Assembly: GCA_036558305.1 (NCBI GenBank)
Contig: DATBFX010000458.1
Coordinates: 1 to 49,949, forward strand
Direction: 5' to 3'
From: DATBFX01 sp036558305
Lineage (GTDB): Bacteria > Chloroflexota > Chloroflexia > Thermomicrobiales > UBA6265
Length of the DNA stretch: 49,949 bases
Under the pieces are notes generated by a model that saw nothing but the letters and a program-made list of their open reading frames with translations, had not been told where the DNA came from and ran no database searches. The position numbers and the translations under genes are program-made. Of this stretch, positions 17,217-24,016 are shown piece after piece. The first letter of the stretch is position 1, and each line of letters starts with the position of its first letter.

Positions 17217-17282
17217 TTAGAGAAGCCAGATCAGCAAGAGGATGATGATGATCAGGAGTAGTACCCCACCTCCGATATACAC
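17217..17282 (-). CDS. 21-residue single-helix membrane miniprotein
   Basis: GTG 17282 to TAA 17217. The product is almost only a membrane helix: YIGGG followed by a run of Leu/Ile and ending IWLL. A perfect ribosome site, GAGGAGG (17294-17288), stands five bases before the GTG, which is why the short frame is preferred to an 81-codon frame (17462) whose extra N-terminus is Arg-rich and has no ribosome site. Such tiny Gly-then-Leu/Ile helices are often overlooked. Function unknown. It is convergent with the DUF1989 gene. Confidence 0.6.
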   Translation of the reverse strand: MYIGGGVLLLIIIILLLIWLL

Positions 17283-17542
17283 CGCTGCCTCCTCGGCGCC
17301 GTCGCCTTCGTCTGCGTTCTCACGACTCCCCGTCCCACGGCGAGGCCAGGACGGCAAGCGCAGAAAGCGTGCCAGTGATGACCGCCGCCTGGCACTGATC
17401 GCAACGGCATCGTCCACCCGAGCCGGACCGAATTCGCCTGAGAGGTATTGAGTCCGCCCCACGGTTCATTCAGAAGAATGTGGAATCGCGGTACATCGGG
17501 GCACGGGATGCCGTGCCCCGGAGCCATGGCGCGTCGTCTCGA

Positions 17543-17641
17543 TCAAAACAGGAGAAGAAGCAGCAGTACGACGAGGATGAAACCGACCCCTGCCACCACC
17601 AAATAGACCGGATCGGTTTCTCGCAATCGGTGCCGCATCAT
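17543..17641 (-). CDS. 32-residue membrane miniprotein
   Basis: ATG 17641 to TGA 17543. A short basic head (MMRHRLRETD) leads into one helix, PVYLVVAGVGFILVV, then a run of Leu and a final Phe. It resembles the 21-residue protein 260 bp downstream on the same strand. The ribosome site is weak (GGAA). The same frame is open further upstream to 17920, so a longer N-terminus is possible. Function unknown. Confidence 0.45.
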   Translation of the reverse strand: MMRHRLRETDPVYLVVAGVGFILVVLLLLLLF

Positions 17642-18156
17642 CGTTCCGCACAGGGGCCAGACGATCCGACAAGGACGGCCGTACGTGCGCCGAAGAAGAC
17701 CACCGCCACAAACAGCGACGCCGACAACCGCTTGCGCAGTCATCGGCGTCGTGCACGAAGCGTCGGTATGTCCTTGGCGACTCCCTTGCGGGAATCGCGG
17801 ACACCCCGGCGGCGGGACGGCGCGATTGCTCGCGGCCGGCACCACCCGAACCCCGAACGACACAGCGAGCGGCCGAGTCGTTCGTCCCGACGATCCGTGT
17901 GTGAGGCGTTGCCGCCGCACCCGGTGTCGCCGTTCGCCCGGCAGGCTTGGCGCGTTGCCGAGCAGGTTCCCGAGTCGGAACGACGTTGGGCCTTTCGACC
18001 GGTTCCCCGTCCGATTCTGCAGGTTTGGATTGCTCCGTCCCCTGCATTCGCCCGCTTGCGCGAGCGCCGTCGCTTCAGTACGTACACTCTAGCAGCGCTG
18101 TGCCTGCTTGTCAATACCCCTGGCGGGGCATTTTTAAGGGAATTTCTCGGGTGCGC
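17642..18156. other. Region of about 515 bp without a clear gene, with a minus-strand promoter
   Basis: A consensus promoter at 18086-18114 predicts a transcript starting near 18079 toward the two miniprotein genes. An ATG at 18047 opens a 193-codon frame to 17466, but its product is Arg/Pro/Ala-rich without motifs, and it runs over the miniprotein gene in another frame, so I do not call it. The message may have a long untranslated leader or be an RNA. Confidence 0.45.
18086..18114 (-). promoter_or_regulatory. Consensus promoter upstream of the miniprotein region
   Basis: On the minus strand TTGACA (18114-18109), a 17-bp spacer, then TAGAGT (18091-18086). Confidence 0.75.
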
Positions 18157-18978
18157 CTAGCTCGGGGCCAGACGCCAGAAGCGCTCGGCGGGAATGCCCC
18201 CTCCCAGGCGCGTCGCGTACGCTCGCAGGACCGCGTCGATCTCCTCGCGCGAGCTACCCGCGTCGACGTAAGCGAAGATCGTCGCCAGTTGCGACGGGTA
18301 CGCCATGATTGCAGCGATCTTTTCCTCCCAAACCGAAGCGACGTCCACGACCGCCGCGATCTCCAGCGCCATTCCGACCTCGGCGATCCGATCTTCCGTC
18401 GCCCCCTCATTGAGCGCGTACGGCAGATCCTCGTAGTACCAGACGTCCCGGCCGTTTCGCGCGAGTTTTACGCCGGCGGCGAACGCCTGCTGGTGATCGA
18501 CGTGGCGACCAATCGCCAGCGGGGCATAGAGGCGCGTGGTTGCGGGATCGTCGCCGTCGATACCGAGGCCCGCGACGATCTCATCCGGCAAACCCGCCTC
18601 GTCGGCGGACACCGTCCCGAACAGGTCGTCGTCGCTCAGATACCGCGCGCCGCGGTAGATCGCGTCGCGGAACGGCAGAAAGACCGCCCTGGTGCCGAGG
18701 ATCGCCCCGGCCGCGGCCTCCTCGGCGCGCCGGCCCGCGATCACCTGGGCCGCGTCGAGTCCCCAACCGCGGTGCATCGATGCGGCAAAGTCGGTCAGCG
18801 GCTGGGCGGGATCGGGGTGGTCGCCGAAGATCAGTTCGACCTCGGGTAGCCGGCCGGAACGCGCCAGCAACGCCGCGGTGCCGCCGCACGACAGCGCGAT
18901 GTCGTCGTAGTGTGGCGACAGAAAGCGGTGGCGTTCCGGCGCCGCCAAGCGTTCAACCGAGACGTTCGCTTTGCTCAT
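18157..18978 (-). CDS. PIG-L family deacetylase
   Basis: 273 residues. PIG-L/LmbE enzymes are zinc-dependent deacetylases acting on N-acetylglucosamine-type sugars or thiol conjugates. The first zinc motif is FLSPHYDDIALSCGG (usual form HPDD, here HYDD), and the later histidine pair is in AIGRHVDHQQAF (about 165-176). ATG 18978 has GGGAGGAAG upstream. The gene overlaps the 3' end of selB by 26 bp, so the two are probably translated together. Members act in mycothiol, bacillithiol or glycolipid metabolism; the substrate here is unknown. Confidence 0.88.
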   Translation of the reverse strand: MSKANVSVERLAAPERHRFLSPHYDDIALSCGGTAALLARSGRLPEVELIFGDHPDPAQPLTDFAASMHRGWGLDAAQVIAGRRAEEAAAGAILGTRAVFLPFRDAIYRGARYLSDDDLFGTVSADEAGLPDEIVAGLGIDGDDPATTRLYAPLAIGRHVDHQQAFAAGVKLARNGRDVWYYEDLPYALNEGATEDRIAEVGMALEIAAVVDVASVWEEKIAAIMAYPSQLATIFAYVDAGSSREEIDAVLRAYATRLGGGIPAERFWRLAPS

Positions 18979-20938
18979 CGCTTCCTCCCGGACGAGTGGC
19001 GCCACCGACGCCGACGTAGCGGACGCGGGCGTCGCCCACCCGCCGCGTTACCCGTCGCTGGTCGAGGTACTCGAGAGTCGCCTGCGCGTACTTGCGACTC
19101 GTGCCGAAGTGGTCGCGGAATTCGGCCAGTGTCAAGCTGCCGTTCCGATCGATCAAGGCCAGGACCTCGCGCTCGATGGCGTCGTGGGCGGCCGGCGCGT
19201 AGATGACGCCGTCGGCAACCTTGACGACCTCGCCTCGGTCGATCAGCGCACCGAGCGTCTCCCCATCGATCCCGAATTCGGCGGGGGCGGGCGGCGAATA
19301 GGCATCGCTCGCCAGCGCGGCCAGGAACCGGTCGGCGAGGGTCCGCCGCGCCGGATCGAGCACGATCGCGAAGTCCGGCAGTCGGACCGTCTGCTCGTCG
19401 TCGACGACCACCCCGTCCGCGGCGGCGGTCGCGATCGCGTCGTCGAACAACCGTTGCGGCCCCGCCAACTCGGACCGGCGCTTCAATTCTTCCCTGGGCA
19501 TCCCCCGGCGCAGCGGCTGGGTTCGGTGGAACCGGGCGGTGGTTTCCCGGAGCTGGTCGCGCAGCCGCTGCCAGGTGGTCGTGGCGACGACGAAGCTGCC
19601 CGGTTTCACGCCGCGATCGCCTGCGCCGAGGACGCGGACGTCGCCCTCGGCGATCAGCATTTCGAGCGCCGCGTCGACCTGCTCGACCGACAGTCCTGCC
19701 GGGAGCGCGGCGTGGAGTGCCCGAACCTCCAGCGGACCGCCTTCGAGCGCCTGCAGGACGATCTCGTCCGGGCTGCCGGCGGCGAGCGTCTCCAGCGCAA
19801 TAACGACTTCGGGCCGGAACCGCTTGTGGCGCGGCGGCGCCGGGTCGACCACCAGCCCACCGCCGATGGTGTCGCTCGGCGAGGGGCGCCTGACGATGAA
19901 CCGATCGCCGCGAAGGACGGCGACCGGCCGGCGAAAGCGGAGTTGGACCCAGGCCGTTTCGCCGGGCGCCGCCTCGTGCCGGTTGAGCAACGTCACCCGG
20001 GCCGGCACCTCAGCCGCGCCGACGAAGAAATCGACCGGGTCGTTCTGTTTCAGCGCAACTGGGGAGCCGGCGAGGAGCCGCAACTGGACGTCGACCCGTT
20101 GCGTCGATCGCAAAACGCCGGGTATGGCGAGGACGTCGCCGCGTTCGATCTCCTCCACGGCGAGGTTTGCGACGTTGACGGCGACCCGGCTGCCGGGCCG
20201 CGCCCGTTCGACCTTCGCGCCGTGCGTCTGGAGACCGCGGACCCTGGTCGGCAGATTGCGCGGGAGCAACCGGAGCTCCTGCCCGACCGCCAGCTCCCCG
20301 CCGAGGAGTGTGCCGGTGACGACGGTGCCGAAACCGGCGACGGAGAAGACGCGATCGATCGGCAGGCGCGCCACGCCACCGACCGACCAGGGAGGAGCAT
20401 GGTCGAGGACGCGGTCCAGGGCGCTCATCAAGTCCGACAAACCGCGGCCCGTCTGCGCGGAGACCGGGACCACGGGCGCGCCGGCGAGTACGGTGCCCGC
20501 AAGCTGCTCTCGGACTTCCTCGCGGATCAGGTCGAGCCAATCGGCGTCGACCAGGTCGACCTTGGTCAGCACGACGACGCCGAGGTTGACGTCGAGCAAA
20601 TCGAGGATGGCGAGGTGTTCGCGCGTCTGCGGCATCGGTCCCTCGTCGGCGGCAATCGCCAGCATCGCCGCGTCGATGCCGCCGACGCCGGCGAGCATGT
20701 TTTTGATGAACCGCTCGTGACCCGGAACGTCGACGATGCCGACCTGCCGTCCTCTCGGGAGGTCGAGATGGGCGAACCCAAGGTCAATCGTCATCTGCCG
20801 CGCCTTCTCTTCGGCGAGGCGATCGGGATCGATGCCCGTCAACGCCTTGACGAGCGTCGATTTGCCGTGATCGACGTGGCCCGCGGTGCCGACGACAAAG
20901 GTCCGCGGTGGTCGCGTCGCCCCTGGAGATTCGGTCAT
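18953..20938 (-). CDS. selB: Selenocysteine-specific elongation factor SelB
   Basis: 661 residues. This GTPase brings selenocysteyl-tRNA to the ribosome at UGA codons marked by a SECIS hairpin. The GTPase domain has GHVDHGKST (about 20-28), DVPGH (about 69-73) and TKVD (about 125). Beta-barrel domains follow to about 340. The C-terminal third has winged-helix repeats, including the terminal NGSLTLAEFRDHFGTSRKYA that binds the SECIS RNA in known SelB. ATG 20938 is preferred; a GTG six codons upstream is also possible. selA, selD and tRNA-Sec are not in the window. It lies 105 bp after aroF and overlaps the PIG-L gene. Confidence 0.92.
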   Translation of the reverse strand: MTESPGATRPPRTFVVGTAGHVDHGKSTLVKALTGIDPDRLAEEKARQMTIDLGFAHLDLPRGRQVGIVDVPGHERFIKNMLAGVGGIDAAMLAIAADEGPMPQTREHLAILDLLDVNLGVVVLTKVDLVDADWLDLIREEVREQLAGTVLAGAPVVPVSAQTGRGLSDLMSALDRVLDHAPPWSVGGVARLPIDRVFSVAGFGTVVTGTLLGGELAVGQELRLLPRNLPTRVRGLQTHGAKVERARPGSRVAVNVANLAVEEIERGDVLAIPGVLRSTQRVDVQLRLLAGSPVALKQNDPVDFFVGAAEVPARVTLLNRHEAAPGETAWVQLRFRRPVAVLRGDRFIVRRPSPSDTIGGGLVVDPAPPRHKRFRPEVVIALETLAAGSPDEIVLQALEGGPLEVRALHAALPAGLSVEQVDAALEMLIAEGDVRVLGAGDRGVKPGSFVVATTTWQRLRDQLRETTARFHRTQPLRRGMPREELKRRSELAGPQRLFDDAIATAAADGVVVDDEQTVRLPDFAIVLDPARRTLADRFLAALASDAYSPPAPAEFGIDGETLGALIDRGEVVKVADGVIYAPAAHDAIEREVLALIDRNGSLTLAEFRDHFGTSRKYAQATLEYLDQRRVTRRVGDARVRYVGVGGATRPGGSDEQSERLG

Positions 20939-21043
20939 CGCGGTCTGTCCGAGCACGTCGTCTCAATACGAAGGGCGGTGCCGACCCGAACGGCCGGCGA
21001 GCCGCCCCACAGTCTAACGAATTCGCGATGAGCATCGGTGCCG

Positions 21044-22081
21044 CTACGCGGTCATCAGCACGCGGTCGATCGCCTGGATCTCGGCATCCTCCGCCAGCGC
21101 CGCGTGGAGGGCTTGAGCCTGGCGGCGGATGCGCGCCAGCTCGACCGGTGAGATCGTCTGGGCGGCATCGCACTTGGCAGCGTCGGGATTTGGGTGCACC
21201 TCGACGATCAGACCGTCGGCACCGGCGGCGAGACCGGCCAGGGCCATCCGATGCACCAGCGAACGGCGGCCGGTGCCGTGGCTGGGGTCGACGATCACGG
21301 GCAGGTGGGAGAGTTCCTTCGCGAGCGGGACGGCGTTGAGATCGAGACTGAAGCGGACGGCGGGATCGAAACCGCGGATGCCGCGTTCGCAGAGCACCAC
21401 GTCCGGGTTGCCACCGGCGAGGACGTACTCGGCGCTCATCAGCCACTCCTCGACCGTCGCCGAGAAGCCGCGCTTGAGCAGCACCGGTTTGTTCGTCTTG
21501 CCGATGCGCCGCAGCAGCGGGAAGTTGGCCATGTTGCGCGCGCCGACCTGAAGCATGTCGGCGTACTCGGCGACGAGTTCGACCTGATTCGGTTCCAGCA
21601 CCTCGGTCACGACCGGTAGACCGGTGGCGTCGCGCGCGGCCGCCAGGCAGCGCAGCCCTGATTCGCCGAGTCCCTGGAAGGCGTAGGGGGAGGTACGCGG
21701 TTTGAAGGCGCCGCCGCGGAGGACATCGGCGCCGGCGGCTTTGACGGCGCGGGCCGCTACGACGATCTCGGCGCGACCTTCGACGACGCACGGGCCGGCC
21801 ATGATCACCGGCTGGCCGTCGCCGATCGCGACGTGCCCGACGCGGACGACGCTCCGATCGCGGTGCTCGTTGCTGGCAAGCATGTAGGGGCGGTGTTTGG
21901 TGTGGACCTGGTCGATGCCGGGAAGGGTCAACACGTCCGGCGGCAGGCTGCCGTCGATGCCGACGACGGCGCCGCCGCGGTCGTCGGGGAGGGAGCGGGC
22001 GCTCAGGCCGAGGTTGGCCGCGGTGGCGAGCAGGCTGGCGGTCGTGGTGGTGGGGGCCTCCGGGGTGACGGTGACGATCAT
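21044..22081 (-). CDS. aroF: 3-deoxy-7-phosphoheptulonate (DAHP) synthase, class I-beta with N-terminal regulatory domain
   Basis: 345 residues. It condenses phosphoenolpyruvate and erythrose 4-phosphate, the first step toward Phe, Tyr and Trp. An N-terminal ferredoxin-like domain (about 1-75) precedes the catalytic barrel, as in the Thermotoga enzyme where it senses aromatic amino acids. Active-site segments visible are MAGPC, FKPRTSPYAFQG, VLLKRGF, VDPSHGTG and EVHPNPDAAKCD. ATG 22081 is preceded by GGAGAGGAG. Upstream lie an aromatic-rich leader peptide and an intrinsic terminator, indicating control by attenuation in addition to probable feedback inhibition. Confidence 0.95.
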   Translation of the reverse strand: MIVTVTPEAPTTTTASLLATAANLGLSARSLPDDRGGAVVGIDGSLPPDVLTLPGIDQVHTKHRPYMLASNEHRDRSVVRVGHVAIGDGQPVIMAGPCVVEGRAEIVVAARAVKAAGADVLRGGAFKPRTSPYAFQGLGESGLRCLAAARDATGLPVVTEVLEPNQVELVAEYADMLQVGARNMANFPLLRRIGKTNKPVLLKRGFSATVEEWLMSAEYVLAGGNPDVVLCERGIRGFDPAVRFSLDLNAVPLAKELSHLPVIVDPSHGTGRRSLVHRMALAGLAAGADGLIVEVHPNPDAAKCDAAQTISPVELARIRRQAQALHAALAEDAEIQAIDRVLMTA

Positions 22082-22120
22082 CGCGGGTTCTCCTCTCCCT
22101 GTGCGCCTGGTCCAGGACAA

Positions 22121-22146
22121 CAAAAAACCGAGGCGCTTGCCTCGGT
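22121..22146 (-). terminator. Intrinsic terminator in aroF leader (attenuator)
   Basis: Read on the minus strand: ACCGAGGC (22146-22139), loop AAGC, GCCTCGGT (22134-22127), then a run of T to 22122. The 8-bp stem is perfect. It lies 40 bp before the aroF start codon and 35 bp after the leader-peptide stop, so it can end transcription before the structural gene. Confidence 0.9.
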
Positions 22147-22221
22147 CCCCGACGTTGCTGGTTCTTCGGATGGAGCGTGACTACCGCATGCGCGCCTCAC
22201 GCCCCGCCAGCAACGCCGGGG
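22147..22221 (-). promoter_or_regulatory. Alternative pairing segments of the aroF attenuator
   Basis: Leader-coding bases 22221-22207 (CCCCGGCGTTGCTGG), just after the aromatic codons, can pair with 22161-22147 (CCAGCAACGTCGGGG): 15 pairs including one G-U. The second segment ends exactly where the terminator stem begins. GAGGCGC at 22198-22192 can also pair with GCGCCTC inside the terminator (22136-22130). A ribosome stalled on the aromatic codons would cover the first segment and leave the second choice open. The pairing is seen in the sequence; the switching model is inference. Confidence 0.65.
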
Positions 22222-22324
22222 GTGCGTAATAGGTAAAGACGAACCAATAGCCGACCGCCCGCGACGCTTCCGCCGCCGGCACCGCCACCACGTTCGACTC
22301 GACCAGGACGCTCCGCGTTTCCAT
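22181..22324 (-). CDS. Aromatic-rich leader peptide of aroF
   Basis: 47 residues. After an ordinary N-terminus (METRSVLVESN) the peptide contains GYWFVFTYY (about residues 25-33): six aromatic residues in eight positions, covering Tyr, Trp and Phe (codons at 22249-22226). Its position between promoter and intrinsic terminator, directly upstream of DAHP synthase, is that of a sensing peptide whose translation stalls when aromatic aminoacyl-tRNAs are scarce. ATG 22324 lies only seven bases after the -10 hexamer, so the message is predicted to be leaderless. A frame start 20 codons further upstream would precede the transcription start and is rejected. Confidence 0.85.
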   Translation of the reverse strand: METRSVLVESNVVAVPAAEASRAVGYWFVFTYYAPPALLAGREARMR

Positions 22325-22331
22325 GAACCTT

Positions 22332-22360
22332 ACGCTACCGGCATTCTGTCCCGCTGTCAA
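22332..22360 (-). promoter_or_regulatory. Consensus promoter for the aroF leader transcript
   Basis: On the minus strand TTGACA (22360-22355), a 17-bp spacer, then TAGCGT (22337-22332). Start of transcription is predicted at or one base before the leader-peptide ATG. Confidence 0.85.
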
Positions 22361-22427
22361 GACCTTCGTACACGCTAAACTCACGACAAACGCGGTCCTC
22401 GGTTAACCGTCGGAGCGACACCCTTCA

Positions 22428-23066
22428 ATGCAGAGCAACGCCGGACACGCACTGAGCTTTACCCCCAACCCGAAACTCGATGCCGCGTTGCAGTCCGGGT
22501 GGGAAGCGTGGGAGGCGGCCGCACGCGGCGCGGGCGCCGATCGGGTTGCCGTGTGGCTCGCGCACCGGTTGGTCAACCCAGCGCTGAGGGCGGACCTGCG
22601 CGAGACGGTCGAGACGGCGTTGTCGGCCGAGGACGGCGACGAACGGGCACTTGCGCTCTCGGAGATCGCCGAGATTGCCGAAGGTCACGACGATCTCCTG
22701 GCCGATACGCTCTGGGAAGGTGTCCTCGCGACCGGTCTCGATGTCGACGATCCCGATCTCCTTTACGAGGCCACGAGCCACCTCGCTGCCATCGCCGAGG
22801 ACCACGGTGATCCCCTCGCCGCCGCCGAATACTTCATCGACTTCCTCAACTGGCGCCGCCAACCCGACCACGGCAGCGACCCAGAACAGGTCGAAACGGC
22901 CTTCGAAGAGGTCATCCGCCTCGCCAACCTGGACGGCGACCGCCGCGCCGCCGCCCTCTTCGAATACCGCCAGGCCCAATTCACCCGCCTGGCCGAAACG
23001 GACGACGAACGCGCCTCGCTGGGTGACTGGGAGGCCGATGGCGCGCCGTATGCGAGTTGGGCATGA
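22428..23066 (+). CDS. Uncharacterised helical protein
   Basis: 212 residues, acidic, predicted almost wholly alpha-helical with short repeating helix pairs (ALALSEIAEIAEGHDDLL; YEATSHLAAIAEDHGDPLAA; DGDRRAAALFEYRQAQ), suggesting a TPR-like or HEAT-like fold. There are no membrane segments or catalytic motifs. ATG 22428 has GGAG 12 bases upstream, a little far. It is divergent from the aroF leader and separated from it by about 100 bp. Its stop codon is followed by a short GGCG-TAGGCG tag. I do not recognise the family. Confidence 0.65.
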   Translation: MQSNAGHALSFTPNPKLDAALQSGWEAWEAAARGAGADRVAVWLAHRLVNPALRADLRETVETALSAEDGDERALALSEIAEIAEGHDDLLADTLWEGVLATGLDVDDPDLLYEATSHLAAIAEDHGDPLAAAEYFIDFLNWRRQPDHGSDPEQVETAFEEVIRLANLDGDRRAAALFEYRQAQFTRLAETDDERASLGDWEADGAPYASWA

Positions 23067-23070
23067 CGGG

Positions 23071-23121
23071 AGGCGCTAGGCGTTAGGATCTCGGCCCCCC
23101 TAACCCCCCAATCCTGGGGGG
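23071..23121. repeat. Short tag copy 2 and G/C hairpin
   Basis: GGCGCTAGGCGTTAGG begins four bases after the preceding stop codon. It is followed at 23104-23121 by a hairpin of CCCCCC, AATCCT and GGGGGG. Confidence 0.45.
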
Positions 23122-23157
23122 AACGAATGGCGTCGTACCACTGACGCCTTTGGAGTT

Positions 23158-23187
23158 TCGACAGCGAACGCTGTTTTTTGGTACCTT
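23158..23187 (+). promoter_or_regulatory. Probable sodA promoter with internal palindrome
   Basis: TCGACA (23158-23163), an 18-bp spacer, then TACCTT (23182-23187). Within the spacer, ACAGCG and CGCTGT (23161-23174) form an inverted repeat around AA, a possible repressor site. Moderately supported. Confidence 0.45.
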
Positions 23188-23284
23188 GGGCGATGCGTTC
23201 GCGGCGAACGCCGCCGTTTTGGCGGACCGGCGCGGGAAGCAGCCTCGCCGTTCGCCACCAGCACGTGAGGAGGGATACCGAACG

Positions 23285-23902
23285 ATGGCCTTTCAACTTC
23301 CCGAGCTGCCGTACGACTACAACGCGCTGGAACCGCACATCGACGAGCAGACGATGCGGATCCACCACGACAAGCACCACGGCGCATACGTCACCAACCT
23401 CAACAACGCGATCCAGGGAAACGCCGATCTGGAAGCGATGAGCGCCGAGGACCTGGTCAAGAATCTCTCCAAAGTCCCGGCGGATAAGCAGACCGCGGTG
23501 CGCAACAACGGCGGCGGGCACGTCAATCACACGATGTTCTGGGAGATCATGGGTCCCGGTGGGGGCGGCGCGCCGAGCGGAGCGTTGGCCGCGGCGATCG
23601 ATCGCGATCTCGGCGGGTTCGACGCGATGAAGGACGCGGTCAACAAGGCGGGCGCCGGTCGGTTCGGGTCCGGTTGGGCCTGGGTCGTGCTCAAGGACGG
23701 CAAGCTCGCGGTCACCAGCACGCCGAACCAGGACAACCCGCTGATGGACGGCTCGGGCACGCCGATCCTCGGCGTCGACGTCTGGGAGCACGCCTACTAC
23801 CTCAAGTACCAGAACCGGCGGCCGGATTACCTGGCGGCATGGTGGAACACGGTCAACTGGAACGCCGTGGCCGACCGGTACGCGAAAGCCGGAGGGCGGT
23901 AG
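23285..23902 (+). CDS. sodA: Superoxide dismutase, Mn type
   Basis: 205 residues. It converts superoxide to oxygen and hydrogen peroxide. Metal ligands are visible as His27 (in IHHDKHH), His82 (in VNHTMFW), Asp165 and His169 (in DVWEHAYY). Gln149 in TSTPNQDNPL and Gly at 76-78 are the pattern of manganese rather than iron enzymes, although cambialistic enzymes exist. There is no signal peptide, so it is cytoplasmic. ATG 23285 has GAGGAGGG upstream. A good intrinsic terminator follows the gene. Confidence 0.96.
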   Translation: MAFQLPELPYDYNALEPHIDEQTMRIHHDKHHGAYVTNLNNAIQGNADLEAMSAEDLVKNLSKVPADKQTAVRNNGGGHVNHTMFWEIMGPGGGGAPSGALAAAIDRDLGGFDAMKDAVNKAGAGRFGSGWAWVVLKDGKLAVTSTPNQDNPLMDGSGTPILGVDVWEHAYYLKYQNRRPDYLAAWWNTVNWNAVADRYAKAGGR

Positions 23903-23915
23903 GCGGTAGGCGTTA
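23899..23915. repeat. Short GGCG-TAGGCG tag, copy 3
   Basis: GGTAGGCGGTAGGCGTTAG overlaps and follows the sodA stop codon, like the tags after the genes ending at 1596 and 23066. Confidence 0.4.
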
Positions 23916-23959
23916 GAGGAACGGACGACTGTTGCCTTCCGTTCCAATCCAGCGCAGAT

Positions 23960-24000
23960 GCGGCGGGAGGGGTATGATCCCTTCCGCCGCGTTTTGTTGT
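23960..24000 (+). terminator. Intrinsic terminator of sodA
   Basis: GCGGCGGGAGGG (23960-23971) pairs with CCCTTCCGCCGC (23979-23990), 12 pairs with one G-U, around a 7-nt loop. GTTTTGTTGT follows. The TATGAT in its loop is not a promoter: no -35 fits. Confidence 0.8.
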
Positions 24001-24016
24001 GTGGGAGGGAAGGCAG

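Noticed and set aside
17466..18047. 193-codon minus-strand frame starting 32 bases after a consensus promoter
   Set aside because: Product is Arg/Pro/Ala-rich without motifs and overlaps the better-supported 32-residue membrane ORF; ribosome site is weak.
22325..22384. Upstream extension of the aroF leader peptide by 20 codons
   Set aside because: It would begin upstream of the predicted transcription start and cover the promoter.
23973..23978. TATGAT as a -10 element for the hydantoinase gene
   Set aside because: It is the loop of the sodA terminator and has no -35 at 16-18 bp.
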